Part shown: in pieces, positions 25,867 to 35,180 of the stretch
Layout: each line of letters starts with the position of its first letter
Position numbering within the stretch: the stretch's first letter is position 1
DNA from: JBOZRQ01 sp050789255
GTDB taxonomy: Bacteria; Bacillota; Sulfobacillia; Symbiobacteriales; Symbiobacteriaceae
Length of the DNA: 64,000 bases
Reading direction: 5' to 3'
Assembly (NCBI GenBank): GCA_050789255.1
Contig: JBOZRQ010000003.1
Coordinates: forward strand, 1-64,000
Notes under the pieces: generated by a model
Told to the model about the DNA's origin: nothing
The model's database searches: none
The model's input: the letters and a program-made list of their open reading frames with translations, nothing else
Translations under genes and position numbers: made by a program

Positions 25867-26682
25867 ATGAAGTTTGCACTGAACGGCGCTACGACCCTGC
25901 TTGGAACCCTGGAACAGGATATCGATGCTGCCGTCGCCCATGGGTATCGGGGGCTTGAGATCTGGCTCCCCAAGCTTAACGCCTACCTGGAGCACGGCAC
26001 TCTCGCCGACCTGCGGGAGCGGCTGGACCGGTCGGGTCTACAGGTGCTCACGATCAACTCCCTGGAGCGATTTAACTTCCAGGACCCCTCCGGCCATCAG
26101 CGGATGCTGGTCGATGCCGAACGGCTCTGCCGCCTGGCCAAGGCGCTGGGCGCCGAGACGGTGGTCGTGGTTCCCGCACCCCGCCCGGCCGGGGCGACCG
26201 ATGCCGACGTTCGCACCGAGTCGATCAGAAGTCTGCGCGACCTGCTGCGGCTGGCGGAGCAATACGGCGTCAACCTCGGGATCGAGTTCCTGGGCTTCGC
26301 TGACTGCTCCATCAACACCCTGGCCGGCGCCCTTGAGATCACCAGGTCGGTCAACCACCCCCGCCTGGGCGTCGTGGTGGACACCTTCCACTTCTATGCG
26401 GGCGGCTCCCGGACCGACGACCTGGCCTCCATGCGGCCGGGCGAGTTGAGCATGCTCCACATCAACGACTGCGAGCCCGGCGACCGCTCCACCTTGACCG
26501 ATGACCGCCGGCTCTATCCCGGGCTCGGGGTGATCCCGCTCGGCAGCATCCTCTCCGCCGCAAAAGCCTCCGGCTACAGCGGCTACACCTCGATCGAGAT
26601 CTTCCGGCCCGAATACTGGCGGCTCCCGGTAATGGAGGTGGCGGCAGAGGCGCTGGCCCACGCCCGCCGGGTCATGGCATGA
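25867..26682 (+). CDS. iolI: Inosose isomerase, IolI type (TIM-barrel sugar-phosphate isomerase/epimerase)
   Basis: 271 residues, as in B. subtilis IolI (278). IolI interconverts 2-keto-myo-inositol and 1-keto-D-chiro-inositol. Shared landmarks are FALNGATTL at the start, LGIEFLGFADCSINTL (about 138-153), VVVDTFHFYAGGS (about 172-184) and the end IEIFRPEYWRLP; the corresponding residues in the family bind the divalent metal (Glu, Asp, His, Glu). AGGGAGGA lies 6 nt before the ATG at 25867; the frame is open to 25813 without a ribosome-binding site. Its ATGA overlap with the next gene shows tight coupling with the LacI regulator. Confidence 0.85.
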   Translation: MKFALNGATTLLGTLEQDIDAAVAHGYRGLEIWLPKLNAYLEHGTLADLRERLDRSGLQVLTINSLERFNFQDPSGHQRMLVDAERLCRLAKALGAETVVVVPAPRPAGATDADVRTESIRSLRDLLRLAEQYGVNLGIEFLGFADCSINTLAGALEITRSVNHPRLGVVVDTFHFYAGGSRTDDLASMRPGELSMLHINDCEPGDRSTLTDDRRLYPGLGVIPLGSILSAAKASGYSGYTSIEIFRPEYWRLPVMEVAAEALAHARRVMA

Positions 26683-27722
26683 GCCACAAGACCATCTACG
26701 ATGTGGCCAGGGTAGCGGGGGTCTCATCCGCCACCGTCTCCCGGGTCCTGAACAACCACCCGGCGGTGAAGCTCGCAACCCGGGAGCGGGTGATGAAGGC
26801 GGTACAGGACCTGGACTACCAGGTCAATCTGCTGGCCTCGGCGCTCAACACGGGCCAGACCCGCACCATCGGGCTGATCGTGCCGGACATTGCCAACCCG
26901 TTCTTCGCCGAAATCGCCCGTGGTGCCGAGGAGTGCGCCGCTGAGCGAGCGTTCAACATCGTCATGTGCAACACGCACGAGCAGGTCGAACGGGAGGCGC
27001 GCTACGTCCAGGTGCTTCGGCAGAAGCACGTCGACGGGATCATCTTCACCTCGGCCTATCTCGACGACCGCAACATCACCCCGCTAATGGAGAGTGGATT
27101 TCCCCTGGTGCTGGTCTCGCGCGAGGTGGAGGACATCGATGTCGACTCAGTCCGCACCGATGACTTTGCCGGTGGCTACCAGGCCGCCCGCCACCTAATC
27201 AGCCTTGGCCACAAGCGCATTGCCCTGCTGGCCGGGCCCTTGAGCACCAAGCCGAGCCTGGACCGCAAGAAGGGCTATGAGGCGGCCCTGGAGCGGGCGG
27301 GCCTGCCAGTCGATCCCACGATCACCTTCTCCGGCGAGTTCACCATGGAGAGCGGCCGGGCCATGGCCGAGCAGCTCCTGGCAAGTGGCCGGCCATTTAC
27401 GGCCCTCGTGGCGGGCAACGATCCCATCGCAGCAGGGGCGATCAAGGTGCTCCGGCGCAGGGGGATCAAGGTCCCCGAGGACGTTTCGGTCGTCGGCTAC
27501 GACCGCACGGTGCTCGCCGAGATCATGGAACCGGAGCTGACTTCCGTTGCTCAGCAAATGCACGAGATGGGGCGGCAGGCGACGGAACTCCTGCTCAGCC
27601 GCATCCTGGGAACCCGCAACAACGGTCCCGTGCAGGTGGTGCTGCCGCCACGCCTGGTGGTTGGCAGTTCCACAGCCCCGCCCCGTCCAAATCCTTCAGA
27701 GGGGGAAGAGATGGATGCGTAA
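26679..27722 (+). CDS. LacI family transcriptional regulator
   Basis: 347 residues. The N-terminal helix-turn-helix and hinge read TIYDVARVAGVSSATVSRVLNN and VMKAVQDLDYQVNLLASAL, followed by a periplasmic-binding-like effector domain (about 60-335, RTIGLIVPDIANPFF). It probably binds the two TGTAA..TTRCA sites at 24979 and 25828 and controls the inositol operon it is part of. The effector is likely an inositol-pathway compound (inference). Its start overlaps the iolI stop, and its end overlaps the next gene by 8 nt. Confidence 0.92.
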   Translation: MSHKTIYDVARVAGVSSATVSRVLNNHPAVKLATRERVMKAVQDLDYQVNLLASALNTGQTRTIGLIVPDIANPFFAEIARGAEECAAERAFNIVMCNTHEQVEREARYVQVLRQKHVDGIIFTSAYLDDRNITPLMESGFPLVLVSREVEDIDVDSVRTDDFAGGYQAARHLISLGHKRIALLAGPLSTKPSLDRKKGYEAALERAGLPVDPTITFSGEFTMESGRAMAEQLLASGRPFTALVAGNDPIAAGAIKVLRRRGIKVPEDVSVVGYDRTVLAEIMEPELTSVAQQMHEMGRQATELLLSRILGTRNNGPVQVVLPPRLVVGSSTAPPRPNPSEGEEMDA

Positions 27723-28782
27723 CCGACTCCTGATCGGGACCATGGCCCTGCTAATGAGTGTGGCCCTGCTCGCCGGGTGCGCCGGCAAGCCAGCGAACAC
27801 AACCCCGCCCGCCCCGGCCGACACCAAGCAAGAGCCGAAGCCGGAGCCCAAGCCAACGAATCTGATCGTCTACAGCGCCCTCGCCGAGTACGAAACCTCC
27901 CGCCTCATGGACAAGTTTGCGGAGACAACGGGGATCAAGGTGGAGTTCATCCGGCTCTCCGCGGGGCAGCTCGCGGCCCGCGTACAGTCCGAAAAGGACG
28001 CGCCCAAGGCCGACATCATTCTGGGCGGCCCGTCAGAGACGCATGAGGCGCTGGTTCCCCAGGGCCTGCTCCGGGCCTATAAGTCGCCCGTCGCCTCGCA
28101 GATAGACGCCAAGTACCATCATCCGGAGGAGATGTGGCACGGCTTCTACGTCGGCGCTCTTGGCATCGCGATCAACACGGACCGCTTCGCCAAGGATTTC
28201 CCGGGTGAGAAGGAGCCCGCCACCTGGGATGACCTGCTGAACCCCAAGTTCAAGAAGGCGATCAGCATTGCCACTCCGGCCGCGTCAGGCACCGCCTATA
28301 ACTTCGTCGCGACCCAGATCTTCCGATTGGGCGAGGAGAAGGCTTGGGAGTTCCTGACCAAGCTGCACCCGAACGTCGCCCAGTACACCACGGCCGGCGC
28401 CGCCCCGGCGCTCCAGGTCGCTTCCGGTGAGTTCACCATCGGCGTCACCTTCGGGCACGACATCATGAAGCCGGTGGCCTCCGGCTACAAGTTGAAGCTG
28501 ATCTATCCCCAGCAGACCGGCTCGGAGATCGGCGCCGTCTCGATCATCAAGGGCGGACCGAATCCCAAGGCCGCTGAGATGTTCGTCGACTGGATGCTGG
28601 GCAAGGATGCCGGACAGATCCATACCGACCTTTCGCTGCGCATCTCCACCCGCACTGATGTCAAGCTGCCGCCCGGGGCGATCACCCTGGATAAGATCGA
28701 CCTGGTCAAGTACGACAACAAGTGGGCCGGCGAGCAGCGCCAGCGGATCGTCGACGAGTGGAACAAGCGGTTCTCCAAGTAG
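27715..28782 (+). CDS. ABC transporter substrate-binding lipoprotein, Fbp/Afu class
   Basis: 355 residues. The signal peptide ends in VALLAGC, giving a lipidated Cys at position 22, then a Pro/Lys linker. The fold signs are NLIVYSALAEYETSRLMDKFAETTGIKVEF at the start, LGIAINTDRF, TWDDLLNPKFKKAISI and GASP-like AAPALQVASGEFTIGV, typical of the class 2 (FbpA/AfuA) binding proteins. This class was first tied to ferric iron, but AfuA binds hexose phosphates. The iron-binding tyrosine pair of FbpA is not evident near the C-terminus. In this operon the ligand is probably a phosphorylated inositol or sugar (inference). GGGGGAAGAG precedes the ATG at 27715. Confidence 0.82.
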   Translation: MRNRLLIGTMALLMSVALLAGCAGKPANTTPPAPADTKQEPKPEPKPTNLIVYSALAEYETSRLMDKFAETTGIKVEFIRLSAGQLAARVQSEKDAPKADIILGGPSETHEALVPQGLLRAYKSPVASQIDAKYHHPEEMWHGFYVGALGIAINTDRFAKDFPGEKEPATWDDLLNPKFKKAISIATPAASGTAYNFVATQIFRLGEEKAWEFLTKLHPNVAQYTTAGAAPALQVASGEFTIGVTFGHDIMKPVASGYKLKLIYPQQTGSEIGAVSIIKGGPNPKAAEMFVDWMLGKDAGQIHTDLSLRISTRTDVKLPPGAITLDKIDLVKYDNKWAGEQRQRIVDEWNKRFSK

Positions 28783-28792
28783 CTGGAAGCAC

Positions 28793-28824
28793 GCCCGGGG
28801 GGTGGGGTAACTCTCCCCCCGGGC
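28793..28824 (+). other. Intercistronic stem-loop after the binding-protein gene
   Basis: GCCCGGGGGG and CCCCCCGGGC form a 10-bp perfect stem with a 12-nt loop. No T tract follows. Such stem-loops often protect the upstream binding-protein message or cause partial termination before the permease gene. Confidence 0.65.
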
Positions 28825-28843
28825 CTTCCCGGAGGTGATGCCC

Positions 28844-30499
28844 ATGGCTGCGACACCATCCCCGCTGAAGCAGCGCCTGCTCTCGCCGGTCCGGCAATTG
28901 GCCCTGGATCCGACCGCCTACCTCGCCATCGGGGTGGTGGCGATCTTCCTGCTGCTGTTCGTGCTCTACCCGGTCGTTCGGGTGATCACCTTCCCCAAGG
29001 TAGCGACCTGGCGCTCCTTCTTCGAGCAGGCACGCTTCGTTAAGATCCTGAGCAACAGCCTTACCGTCTCTGGCCTCACCATGCTGTCGGCTACGTTTGT
29101 CGGCTTCTGCTTCGCCTATGCACTCTCCCGTCCCGACTTCCCTGGCAAGCCCTTCTTCCGGGCGGTCTCGATCCTGCCGCTGATCTCACCGCCTTTCGTT
29201 GGCGGGTTAGCGTTCATTCTGCTCTTCGGGCGCCGTGGGGTGATCACCTACGGACTGCTCGGCCTGGAACTTGACATTTACGGTTGGCCCGGCCTCTGGC
29301 TGGTCCAGACGCTGGCGTACTACCCCGTGGCGGTCCTTTCGCTCTCGGGGGTGCTGCGGGGCATTAACCCCACCCTTGAGTACGCGGCTCGCGACCTGGG
29401 ACAGGGATACTGGGGGACCCTGCGAACCGTCGTGCTGCCCCTGGCGACGCCTGGCATTGCCAGCGCAGCCCTGCTGGTATCCATGTACGCCCTGGCTGAC
29501 TTCGGCAACCCGATGCTGATCGGCGGCAACTATCGCGTGCTGGCCACCGAGGCCTACATGCAGGTGACCGGTCTCTATAACCTGCCCATGGCTGCTGTGC
29601 TCTCGGTGGCGCTGCTGGTGCCAACGCTGGGGGTCTTCCTGCTCCAGCGGTTCTGGGTGGACCGCAAGCAGTACGTGACGGTCACAGGGAAGGGTGGCTC
29701 GTTGGACCCGCTGCCGACGCCCCCTGTGGTGAAGTGGGCGCTGCTGGTGCTCCTGAGCCTGGTCTCCCTGGTGATGGTGCTGGTCTACGGCGCCATTATT
29801 CTCAGTGCCTTCGCCAAGACCTGGGGTGTGGACTGGACCATTACCATGGCCAACTTTGGCTACGCCAAGGCCAAACTGCACGACCTTTGGAACTCGGCCT
29901 ATTACGCTCTGCTGGCTGGCCTGGGCACCGCCCTCTTCGCGGTACTCTCCGCCTATGTGGTCTACCGGAAGTCGTTTGCCGGCCGCAAGATCCTGGATTT
30001 CCTGGCCGTGCTCCCCGGCGCCCTGCCCGGCACCATGGTGGGAATCGCCTGGGTCCTGTCGTTCAACGGCAAGCCCTTCATGTTGACCGGCACGGCGGCG
30101 ATCGTGATCCTGTGCATGCTGTTCCGGACCCTCCCGGTGGGCTATCGGAGCGGCGTCTCTGCCCTCCAGCAGATCGACAACTCGATCGAGGAGAGCGCCG
30201 CCGACCTGGGCGCCAACACCTTCCGGACCTTCATCGACGTGGTGATCCCGCTGCTCAAGACCGCCTTTACCGCCTCGCTGGTATACTCCTTCGTCAAGTC
30301 CATCAACACGCTCTCGGCCGTGATCTTCCTGGTCTCCCCCGGCAAGAACGTGGCCGCCTCCTCGATCATGGGGCTGGCGGAGCATGGGTACTGGGGCCAG
30401 GCATCCGCCCTGGCGGTTGGGCTGATGGGGATCACCTTCCTCGCACTGATCGCCTTCCGGCTGGTGGCGGGCGGCAAGGCGAAGCTCTTCGACCTGTAA
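28844..30499 (+). CDS. ABC transporter permease, fused two-domain FbpB/AfuB type
   Basis: 551 residues with about 12 hydrophobic segments arranged as two BPD_transp_1 units. Each has an EAA-type cytoplasmic loop: EYAARDLGQGYWGTLRTVVLPLATPG (first half) and ESAADLGANTFRTFIDVVIPLLK (second half), which contact the ATPase. A fused double permease is typical of the FbpB/AfuB/PhnV-like class. GGAGG lies 8 nt before the ATG at 28844; upstream in-frame starts at 28835 and 28838 are too close to it. It completes the importer with the lipoprotein before and the ATPase after it. Confidence 0.88.
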   Translation: MAATPSPLKQRLLSPVRQLALDPTAYLAIGVVAIFLLLFVLYPVVRVITFPKVATWRSFFEQARFVKILSNSLTVSGLTMLSATFVGFCFAYALSRPDFPGKPFFRAVSILPLISPPFVGGLAFILLFGRRGVITYGLLGLELDIYGWPGLWLVQTLAYYPVAVLSLSGVLRGINPTLEYAARDLGQGYWGTLRTVVLPLATPGIASAALLVSMYALADFGNPMLIGGNYRVLATEAYMQVTGLYNLPMAAVLSVALLVPTLGVFLLQRFWVDRKQYVTVTGKGGSLDPLPTPPVVKWALLVLLSLVSLVMVLVYGAIILSAFAKTWGVDWTITMANFGYAKAKLHDLWNSAYYALLAGLGTALFAVLSAYVVYRKSFAGRKILDFLAVLPGALPGTMVGIAWVLSFNGKPFMLTGTAAIVILCMLFRTLPVGYRSGVSALQQIDNSIEESAADLGANTFRTFIDVVIPLLKTAFTASLVYSFVKSINTLSAVIFLVSPGKNVAASSIMGLAEHGYWGQASALAVGLMGITFLALIAFRLVAGGKAKLFDL

Positions 30500-30517
30500 T
30501 CACCGGGAGGCAATGCG

Positions 30518-31585
30518 ATGACAGTGCATGTGCGCCTGACAGGGCTGAACAAGATCTACGGAAGCCATTACGCCGTGAAGGATCTAAATCTGGAGATCGA
30601 GGAGGGCAGCTTCACCTGCCTGCTGGGGCCGTCGGGCTGCGGCAAGACGACCACCCTGCGCATGATCGCCGGCTTCATCGAACCGGACAGCGGCGATATC
30701 ACTATTGGAGGCGTATCGCAGCGGGGGCTGCCACCCCACCTGCGCCACACCTCGATCGTGTTTCAGGAGTACGCCCTTTTCCCGCACATGACGGTGCGGG
30801 AGAACATCGGGTACGGGCTGCGGATCAAGAAGCTTCCCGCCGCTGAGCGAAAAGCGAAGGCCGACCGCATGATGGAGTTTCTCGGCCTGAGCGCCATGGC
30901 CGACCGACTGCCAAAGCAGCTTTCCGGCGGCCAGCAGCAGCGTGTGGCCCTGGGCCGCTCGCTGGTCATGGAGCCCGAAGTGCTGCTGATGGATGAGCCC
31001 CTGTCCAACCTCGACGCCAAGATGCGGGTGAAGGTCCGCACCGAGCTGAAGGAGATTCAGAAGCGGACCGGCATCACCACCATTTACGTGACCCACGACC
31101 AGGAGGAGGCGCTGTCCATCGCGGACCGCATCGCCGTCATGGACCAGGGGCTGCTTCAACAGTATGGGGCGCCCTGGGATCTCTACTTCCAGCCGGTCAA
31201 CCGCTTTGTGGCCGACTTCATTGGGGCGAACAACTTCTTGAAGGCCAGCGTGATTGGCGTGGAGGCCAACCACGCCCAGGTGCAGGTGGGCGATCACACG
31301 CTTAAGGTCTTGGTCGGGGCGCACCGGCCGACGGCGGGGAGCCAAGCGGTACTCTCGGTGCGGCCGGAGAGCCTCACTGTGTCGACCGTGGAGGGCGCCA
31401 ATGGCCCGGGCTTGCGCGGCCGGATCAAGGCGAGCAGCTTCCTGGGCGCCGTCGTGCGGTACTGGGTCGACATCGGCGGGCAGGAGGTCATGATCGACGA
31501 CCACAACCCCCAGGAGCGGGGCGTGCTGTCAGGCGAGGTCTCCCTCACACTGGAGGCAGCCGCAGCCCGGCTGTTCCCGGCATGA
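30518..31585 (+). CDS. ABC transporter ATP-binding protein, FbpC/AfuC/PotA type with TOBE domain
   Basis: 355 residues. Walker A is GPSGCGKTT (37-45), the signature LSGGQQQRVALGR (about 134-146), Walker B VLLMDEPLSNLDAKMR (about 155-170) and the H-loop VTHDQEEAL (about 190). Residues about 245-350 form a C-terminal TOBE-type domain, common in the CUT1/Fbp/Pot group and sometimes used for regulation. GGGAGG lies 8 nt before the ATG. The stop overlaps the start of the inositol-monophosphatase gene (ATGA), a strong link between this importer and a phosphatase. Confidence 0.92.
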   Translation: MTVHVRLTGLNKIYGSHYAVKDLNLEIEEGSFTCLLGPSGCGKTTTLRMIAGFIEPDSGDITIGGVSQRGLPPHLRHTSIVFQEYALFPHMTVRENIGYGLRIKKLPAAERKAKADRMMEFLGLSAMADRLPKQLSGGQQQRVALGRSLVMEPEVLLMDEPLSNLDAKMRVKVRTELKEIQKRTGITTIYVTHDQEEALSIADRIAVMDQGLLQQYGAPWDLYFQPVNRFVADFIGANNFLKASVIGVEANHAQVQVGDHTLKVLVGAHRPTAGSQAVLSVRPESLTVSTVEGANGPGLRGRIKASSFLGAVVRYWVDIGGQEVMIDDHNPQERGVLSGEVSLTLEAAAARLFPA

Positions 31586-32361
31586 GGGAGCTGGAGATCG
31601 CCGCCCTTGCAGCCCGGCGGGCAGGGGATGTGGTTCGGCGGTACAGCAGCGCCCGCCAGGCCCCCAGCATCAAGTCGGCCCCGGACGACCTGGTCACGGC
31701 GGTTGACCGGGAGGCCGAACGCGTCATCCGGCAGGTGATCCTGGAGGCGTTTCCCGACCACGACATCCTCGGCGAGGAGGAGGGCGGGACCGCATCGGGC
31801 GCCCGCCCGCTGTGGATCGTGGACCCGCTCGACGGGACGAACAACTTCGTGCAGATGCTGCCGTTCTACTGCGTTTCGGTAGCGCTTGCGGTCGGCGGCC
31901 AGGTGGTGTCAGCCGCCATCTTCGATCCCCACCGGGATGAGCTCTTCACCGCATCGCTGGGCGGGGGCGCCGCGCTGAACGGCGAGCCAATGCGAGTCGA
32001 CACCGCTGCGCACCTGGCCGAAGGGATCATCAGCACTCGCACCCCCTACCTGCACGGAGAGGGGCGGGTGGAGAACCTGGAGGCTTATGGTCGGTGCGCC
32101 GCCCGCTGCCGCAGCATGCGCAACCTGGGCGCCGCAGCCCTGGAGATGGCCTGGGTGGCCGCCGGGCGACTGACCGCCTTCTGGGAGATGCGGCTCAACA
32201 CCTGGGACCGGGCGGCGGGCGCCCTGCTGGTCACGGAGGCCGACGGCAGAGTCTCCAGCCCCGATGGTTCGGAGCTGCCGCTGCTCCCCCGCTGTGGGGT
32301 GCTGGCGAGCAACGGGCGGGTGCATGCCGAGCTGGTCAACCTCGTTAATGAATCCCGATAA
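31582..32361 (+). CDS. Inositol monophosphatase family protein
   Basis: 259 residues. All metal-binding motifs of the IMPase/FBPase/CysQ fold are present: LGEEEGG (E65-E67), WIVDPLDGTNNF (D81, D84) and NTWDRAAGALLV (D209). Mg2+-dependent members remove phosphate from inositol-1-phosphate, fructose-1,6-bisphosphate or PAP. The location in an inositol catabolic operon, overlapping the ATPase gene of an importer, points to inositol monophosphate as the physiological substrate (inference). It would deliver free inositol to the dehydrogenase encoded 12 nt downstream. Confidence 0.88.
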   Translation: MRELEIAALAARRAGDVVRRYSSARQAPSIKSAPDDLVTAVDREAERVIRQVILEAFPDHDILGEEEGGTASGARPLWIVDPLDGTNNFVQMLPFYCVSVALAVGGQVVSAAIFDPHRDELFTASLGGGAALNGEPMRVDTAAHLAEGIISTRTPYLHGEGRVENLEAYGRCAARCRSMRNLGAAALEMAWVAAGRLTAFWEMRLNTWDRAAGALLVTEADGRVSSPDGSELPLLPRCGVLASNGRVHAELVNLVNESR

Positions 32362-32373
32362 GGAGAGATCACC

Positions 32374-33384
32374 ATGGGTAGTAGCACCGTTCGCTGTGCT
32401 GTGTTGGGCCTAGGCCGCATGGGTTTCCGCCACGCCGAAATCCTGGCCACCCGGATCCCGGGCGCCCGCCTGACCGCCGTCTCCGACCCGATCGAGTCCC
32501 GCACCGCAGAAGTGGCCGCCCAACTGGGCGCCCGCGGCTACGCCGACTGGCGCGAGGCCGTGGCCGACCCGTCGGTCGACGCGGTCATCATCGTCACCCC
32601 GAGTACCACCCACGCCGAGATCTGCCTGGAGGCCGCCCGGCTGGGCAAGGCGATTTTCTGCGAGAAGCCCCTGGCGCTTACGGTGCCCGAGTGCGAGGCG
32701 ATCGACAAGGCCGTGCGGGAGAGCGGAGTCCTCTTCCAACTGGGCTTCATGCGCCGCTTCGACCCCGGGTACGCCGCCGCCAAGCGGGCGATCGAGGAGG
32801 GGGCCATCGGCGAGGTGGTGGCGTACAACGGCATCAGCCGGGACCCGCAGGCGCCGCCCCGCGACTACGTCGCCCAATCCGGTGGCATCTACCTGGACGC
32901 GCTGATCCACGAGTTCGACATCGCCCGCTTCCTGATGGACGATGAGGCGGTGCGCCTGCATGCCACGGGCAAGGCCCTGGTCCACCCCTGGTTCGCCGAC
33001 TACGGCGACGTCGACCACGCCCATGTGGTGCTGGAGTTCGCCCGTGGCGGTCTGGGCCATATCGAGGGCAGCCGCAACGCTTTCTACGGCTACGACATCC
33101 GGGCCGAGGTGATGGGCACCAAGGGCACGATCTCGATCGGCTACGGGCGCCACACCCCGATCACTGTGCAGACCCGATCCGGCATTACCCAGGACTTCGT
33201 ACCGGGCTTCCTGGAGCGGTTTGCCGACGCCTACTTCATTGAGATGGTCGAGTTCATCAAGTGCGTGCAGGAGGGGCGGCGCCCGATCGTCGGGGCCTGG
33301 GATGGCCGGCAGGCGCTGCTAATCGCCCTGGCTGCCAAGCGGTCGCAGGATTTGGGCCGGCCCGTTGATGTGGAAGGGGTGTAG
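32374..33384 (+). CDS. iolG: Inositol 2-dehydrogenase-like Gfo/Idh/MocA oxidoreductase
   Basis: 336 residues. The NAD-binding fold starts at VLGLGRMGFRHAEIL (residues 10-24), and the family's catalytic EKP motif is E97-K98-P99. The C-terminal domain has GGIYLDALIHEFDIARFL, which carries the D and H of the active site (DxxxH pattern), as in inositol dehydrogenases. IolG oxidises myo-inositol to 2-keto-myo-inositol with NAD+. The assignment within this broad family rests on operon context with iolE, iolB and iolC. AGGAGAG lies before the ATG. Confidence 0.82.
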   Translation: MGSSTVRCAVLGLGRMGFRHAEILATRIPGARLTAVSDPIESRTAEVAAQLGARGYADWREAVADPSVDAVIIVTPSTTHAEICLEAARLGKAIFCEKPLALTVPECEAIDKAVRESGVLFQLGFMRRFDPGYAAAKRAIEEGAIGEVVAYNGISRDPQAPPRDYVAQSGGIYLDALIHEFDIARFLMDDEAVRLHATGKALVHPWFADYGDVDHAHVVLEFARGGLGHIEGSRNAFYGYDIRAEVMGTKGTISIGYGRHTPITVQTRSGITQDFVPGFLERFADAYFIEMVEFIKCVQEGRRPIVGAWDGRQALLIALAAKRSQDLGRPVDVEGV

Positions 33385-33389
33385 CCAAT

Positions 33390-35180
33390 ATGCCACGCTT
33401 GACCGGAGCAGAAATCGTTGCCGAGAACCTCATCGCAAACCGGGTTCCCTACGTCTTCGGCATCCCGGGTCACGGCGACGTGTGCCTCTTCGACGCCCTG
33501 GTCGACCGCAAGGAGAAGGTCCAGGCGATGATCGCCTACCACGAGCAGAGCGCCGCCCACATGGCCGACGCCTACTACCGGGTGAGCGGGCAGCCCTGCG
33601 GCGTCTTCACCTCGATCGGGCCGGGCGCCTGCAACACGGTAATCGGCGTGGCCCAGGCTTTCGTAGACTCCACCGCCATGCTGGTGGTGACCGGGTCCAC
33701 CCACACCTACATGCGTGGGCACTCGGTGCTCCAGGAGCTGGACCGGCACCAGTTCTCCGACTTTCCCAACGTCCTCAAGCCGGTCACCAAGCAGACCTTC
33801 TTCCCCACCCGGGTGGAGAGCGTGCCCTTCGTGATGCACCGCGCCTTCAACAAGATGCTGAGCGGGCGCCCCGGCCCCGTCCACATCGATATGCCCATGG
33901 ATGTGCAGGCCGAGGCGATGGAGACCGACCTGCCGGTCCCGGCTGAGCGCCAGGTGCAGCACCCGCCCCGCCCCGACGGGCAGGCGGTTGAGCAAGCGGT
34001 CCGGCTGCTGTTGGGCGCCCAGCGACCCGTGGTGCTGATCGGCGGTGGCGTGATCACCGCCAACGCCCATCAGGAGGTCCAGGCGATCGCCGAGTACCTG
34101 GGCGCCGCCATTCTGACCACCTGGATGGGCAAGGGCGCCGTCCCCGAGGATCACGAGCTGTACGGCCTGCACCCGGGGTCGCCGGGCTCATCGGTGGCCA
34201 ACACCCTGCTGCACGAGGCCGATGTGGTGCTCTCCTTCGGCTGCCGCTTCACCGACTGGTCCTTCTCCAGCTACCACAAGGAGTACAACATGCAGCCCGG
34301 CTGCAAGCTTATCCAGGTCGATATCGACGCCCACGAGATCGGCAAGAACTTCCCTGTCGCCGTCGACATGGTGGCGGATGCCCGCAGCGCCGCCCGCGAC
34401 ATCCTCGACGGGCTCCGCATGCTCGGCAAGGCCAGGGACTGGCGGGGCTCGGCCTACCATCGCCACATTGCAGCGCTGCGCGAGCAGTGGTACGCCATGC
34501 TGCGCCCGGCCCAGGAGTACAGCGGCCCGGGCTACACCACCATCTCCCGGGCGCTGGTTGAGGTGCGCAAGGCGCTGCCTCGCAACGGCATCGTGGTGGC
34601 CGGCGCCGGCCTGGTGCAGAACCAGACCTACCAGGAGTTCCCGGTCTACGAGCCGCGCACGCATATCAGTTCCGGTGGCTTCTCCACCATGGGTTTCACG
34701 GTGCCCGGCGCCATTGGGGCCAAGCTGGCGGCGCCCGACCGGCCCGTGGTCGGCCTGGCGGGCGACGGCGACTTCCTGCAGACCATGCAGGAGATCGGTG
34801 TGGCGGCCATGTACGACATCCCGGTGATCTGGATCGTCATGAACAACTGCGGCTTCTCCTCGATTCGCAACCTCCAGGAGGGGCGTTTCGGCAAGGACCG
34901 CACAATCGTGACGCAGTTCCGCCGAAAGGGTGACGACTACTCCGCCCAGCTGGCGGAGGTGGCCAAGGACTTTGGCATCCATGGCGAGCGGGTGGTCGAC
35001 CCGGCCGGCATTGGCCCCGCCCTGACCCGGGCGATGGCTAGCGGCGGCCCGGCGCTCATTGAGGTAATGGTCAACAAGCAGGGCCTCACCGGCGCCGGCT
35101 GGTGGGACATACCGATTCCTGAGTACCTGACGGAGCATCATGCTGCGTGGATGGAAAACCGCGGCCGGGAGGTGCTGTAG
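33390..35180 (+). CDS. iolD: ThDP-dependent enzyme, IolD-like (trihydroxycyclohexane-1,2-dione hydrolase candidate)
   Basis: 596 residues with the three domains of the acetolactate-synthase superfamily. The catalytic Glu is E52 (YHEQSAAHMADAY), and the ThDP/Mg motif runs from GDGD (458-461) to NN (485-486). In the inositol pathway IolD opens the ring of the dione to 5-deoxy-glucuronate. This protein is shorter than B. subtilis IolD (about 637) and lacks its N-terminal extra segment, so by sequence alone it could be called an acetolactate-synthase-like protein. The place between iolG and iolE and the ending GWWDIPIPEYL support the IolD role (inference). Confidence 0.72.
   Translation: MPRLTGAEIVAENLIANRVPYVFGIPGHGDVCLFDALVDRKEKVQAMIAYHEQSAAHMADAYYRVSGQPCGVFTSIGPGACNTVIGVAQAFVDSTAMLVVTGSTHTYMRGHSVLQELDRHQFSDFPNVLKPVTKQTFFPTRVESVPFVMHRAFNKMLSGRPGPVHIDMPMDVQAEAMETDLPVPAERQVQHPPRPDGQAVEQAVRLLLGAQRPVVLIGGGVITANAHQEVQAIAEYLGAAILTTWMGKGAVPEDHELYGLHPGSPGSSVANTLLHEADVVLSFGCRFTDWSFSSYHKEYNMQPGCKLIQVDIDAHEIGKNFPVAVDMVADARSAARDILDGLRMLGKARDWRGSAYHRHIAALREQWYAMLRPAQEYSGPGYTTISRALVEVRKALPRNGIVVAGAGLVQNQTYQEFPVYEPRTHISSGGFSTMGFTVPGAIGAKLAAPDRPVVGLAGDGDFLQTMQEIGVAAMYDIPVIWIVMNNCGFSSIRNLQEGRFGKDRTIVTQFRRKGDDYSAQLAEVAKDFGIHGERVVDPAGIGPALTRAMASGGPALIEVMVNKQGLTGAGWWDIPIPEYLTEHHAAWMENRGREVL

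Noticed and set aside
27715..31585. Ferric iron ABC transporter (FbpABC)
   Set aside because: The family match would allow it, but the iron-ligand tyrosine pair is not evident and the genes are embedded in an inositol operon with an overlapping inositol-phosphatase gene. Kept as an alternative only.
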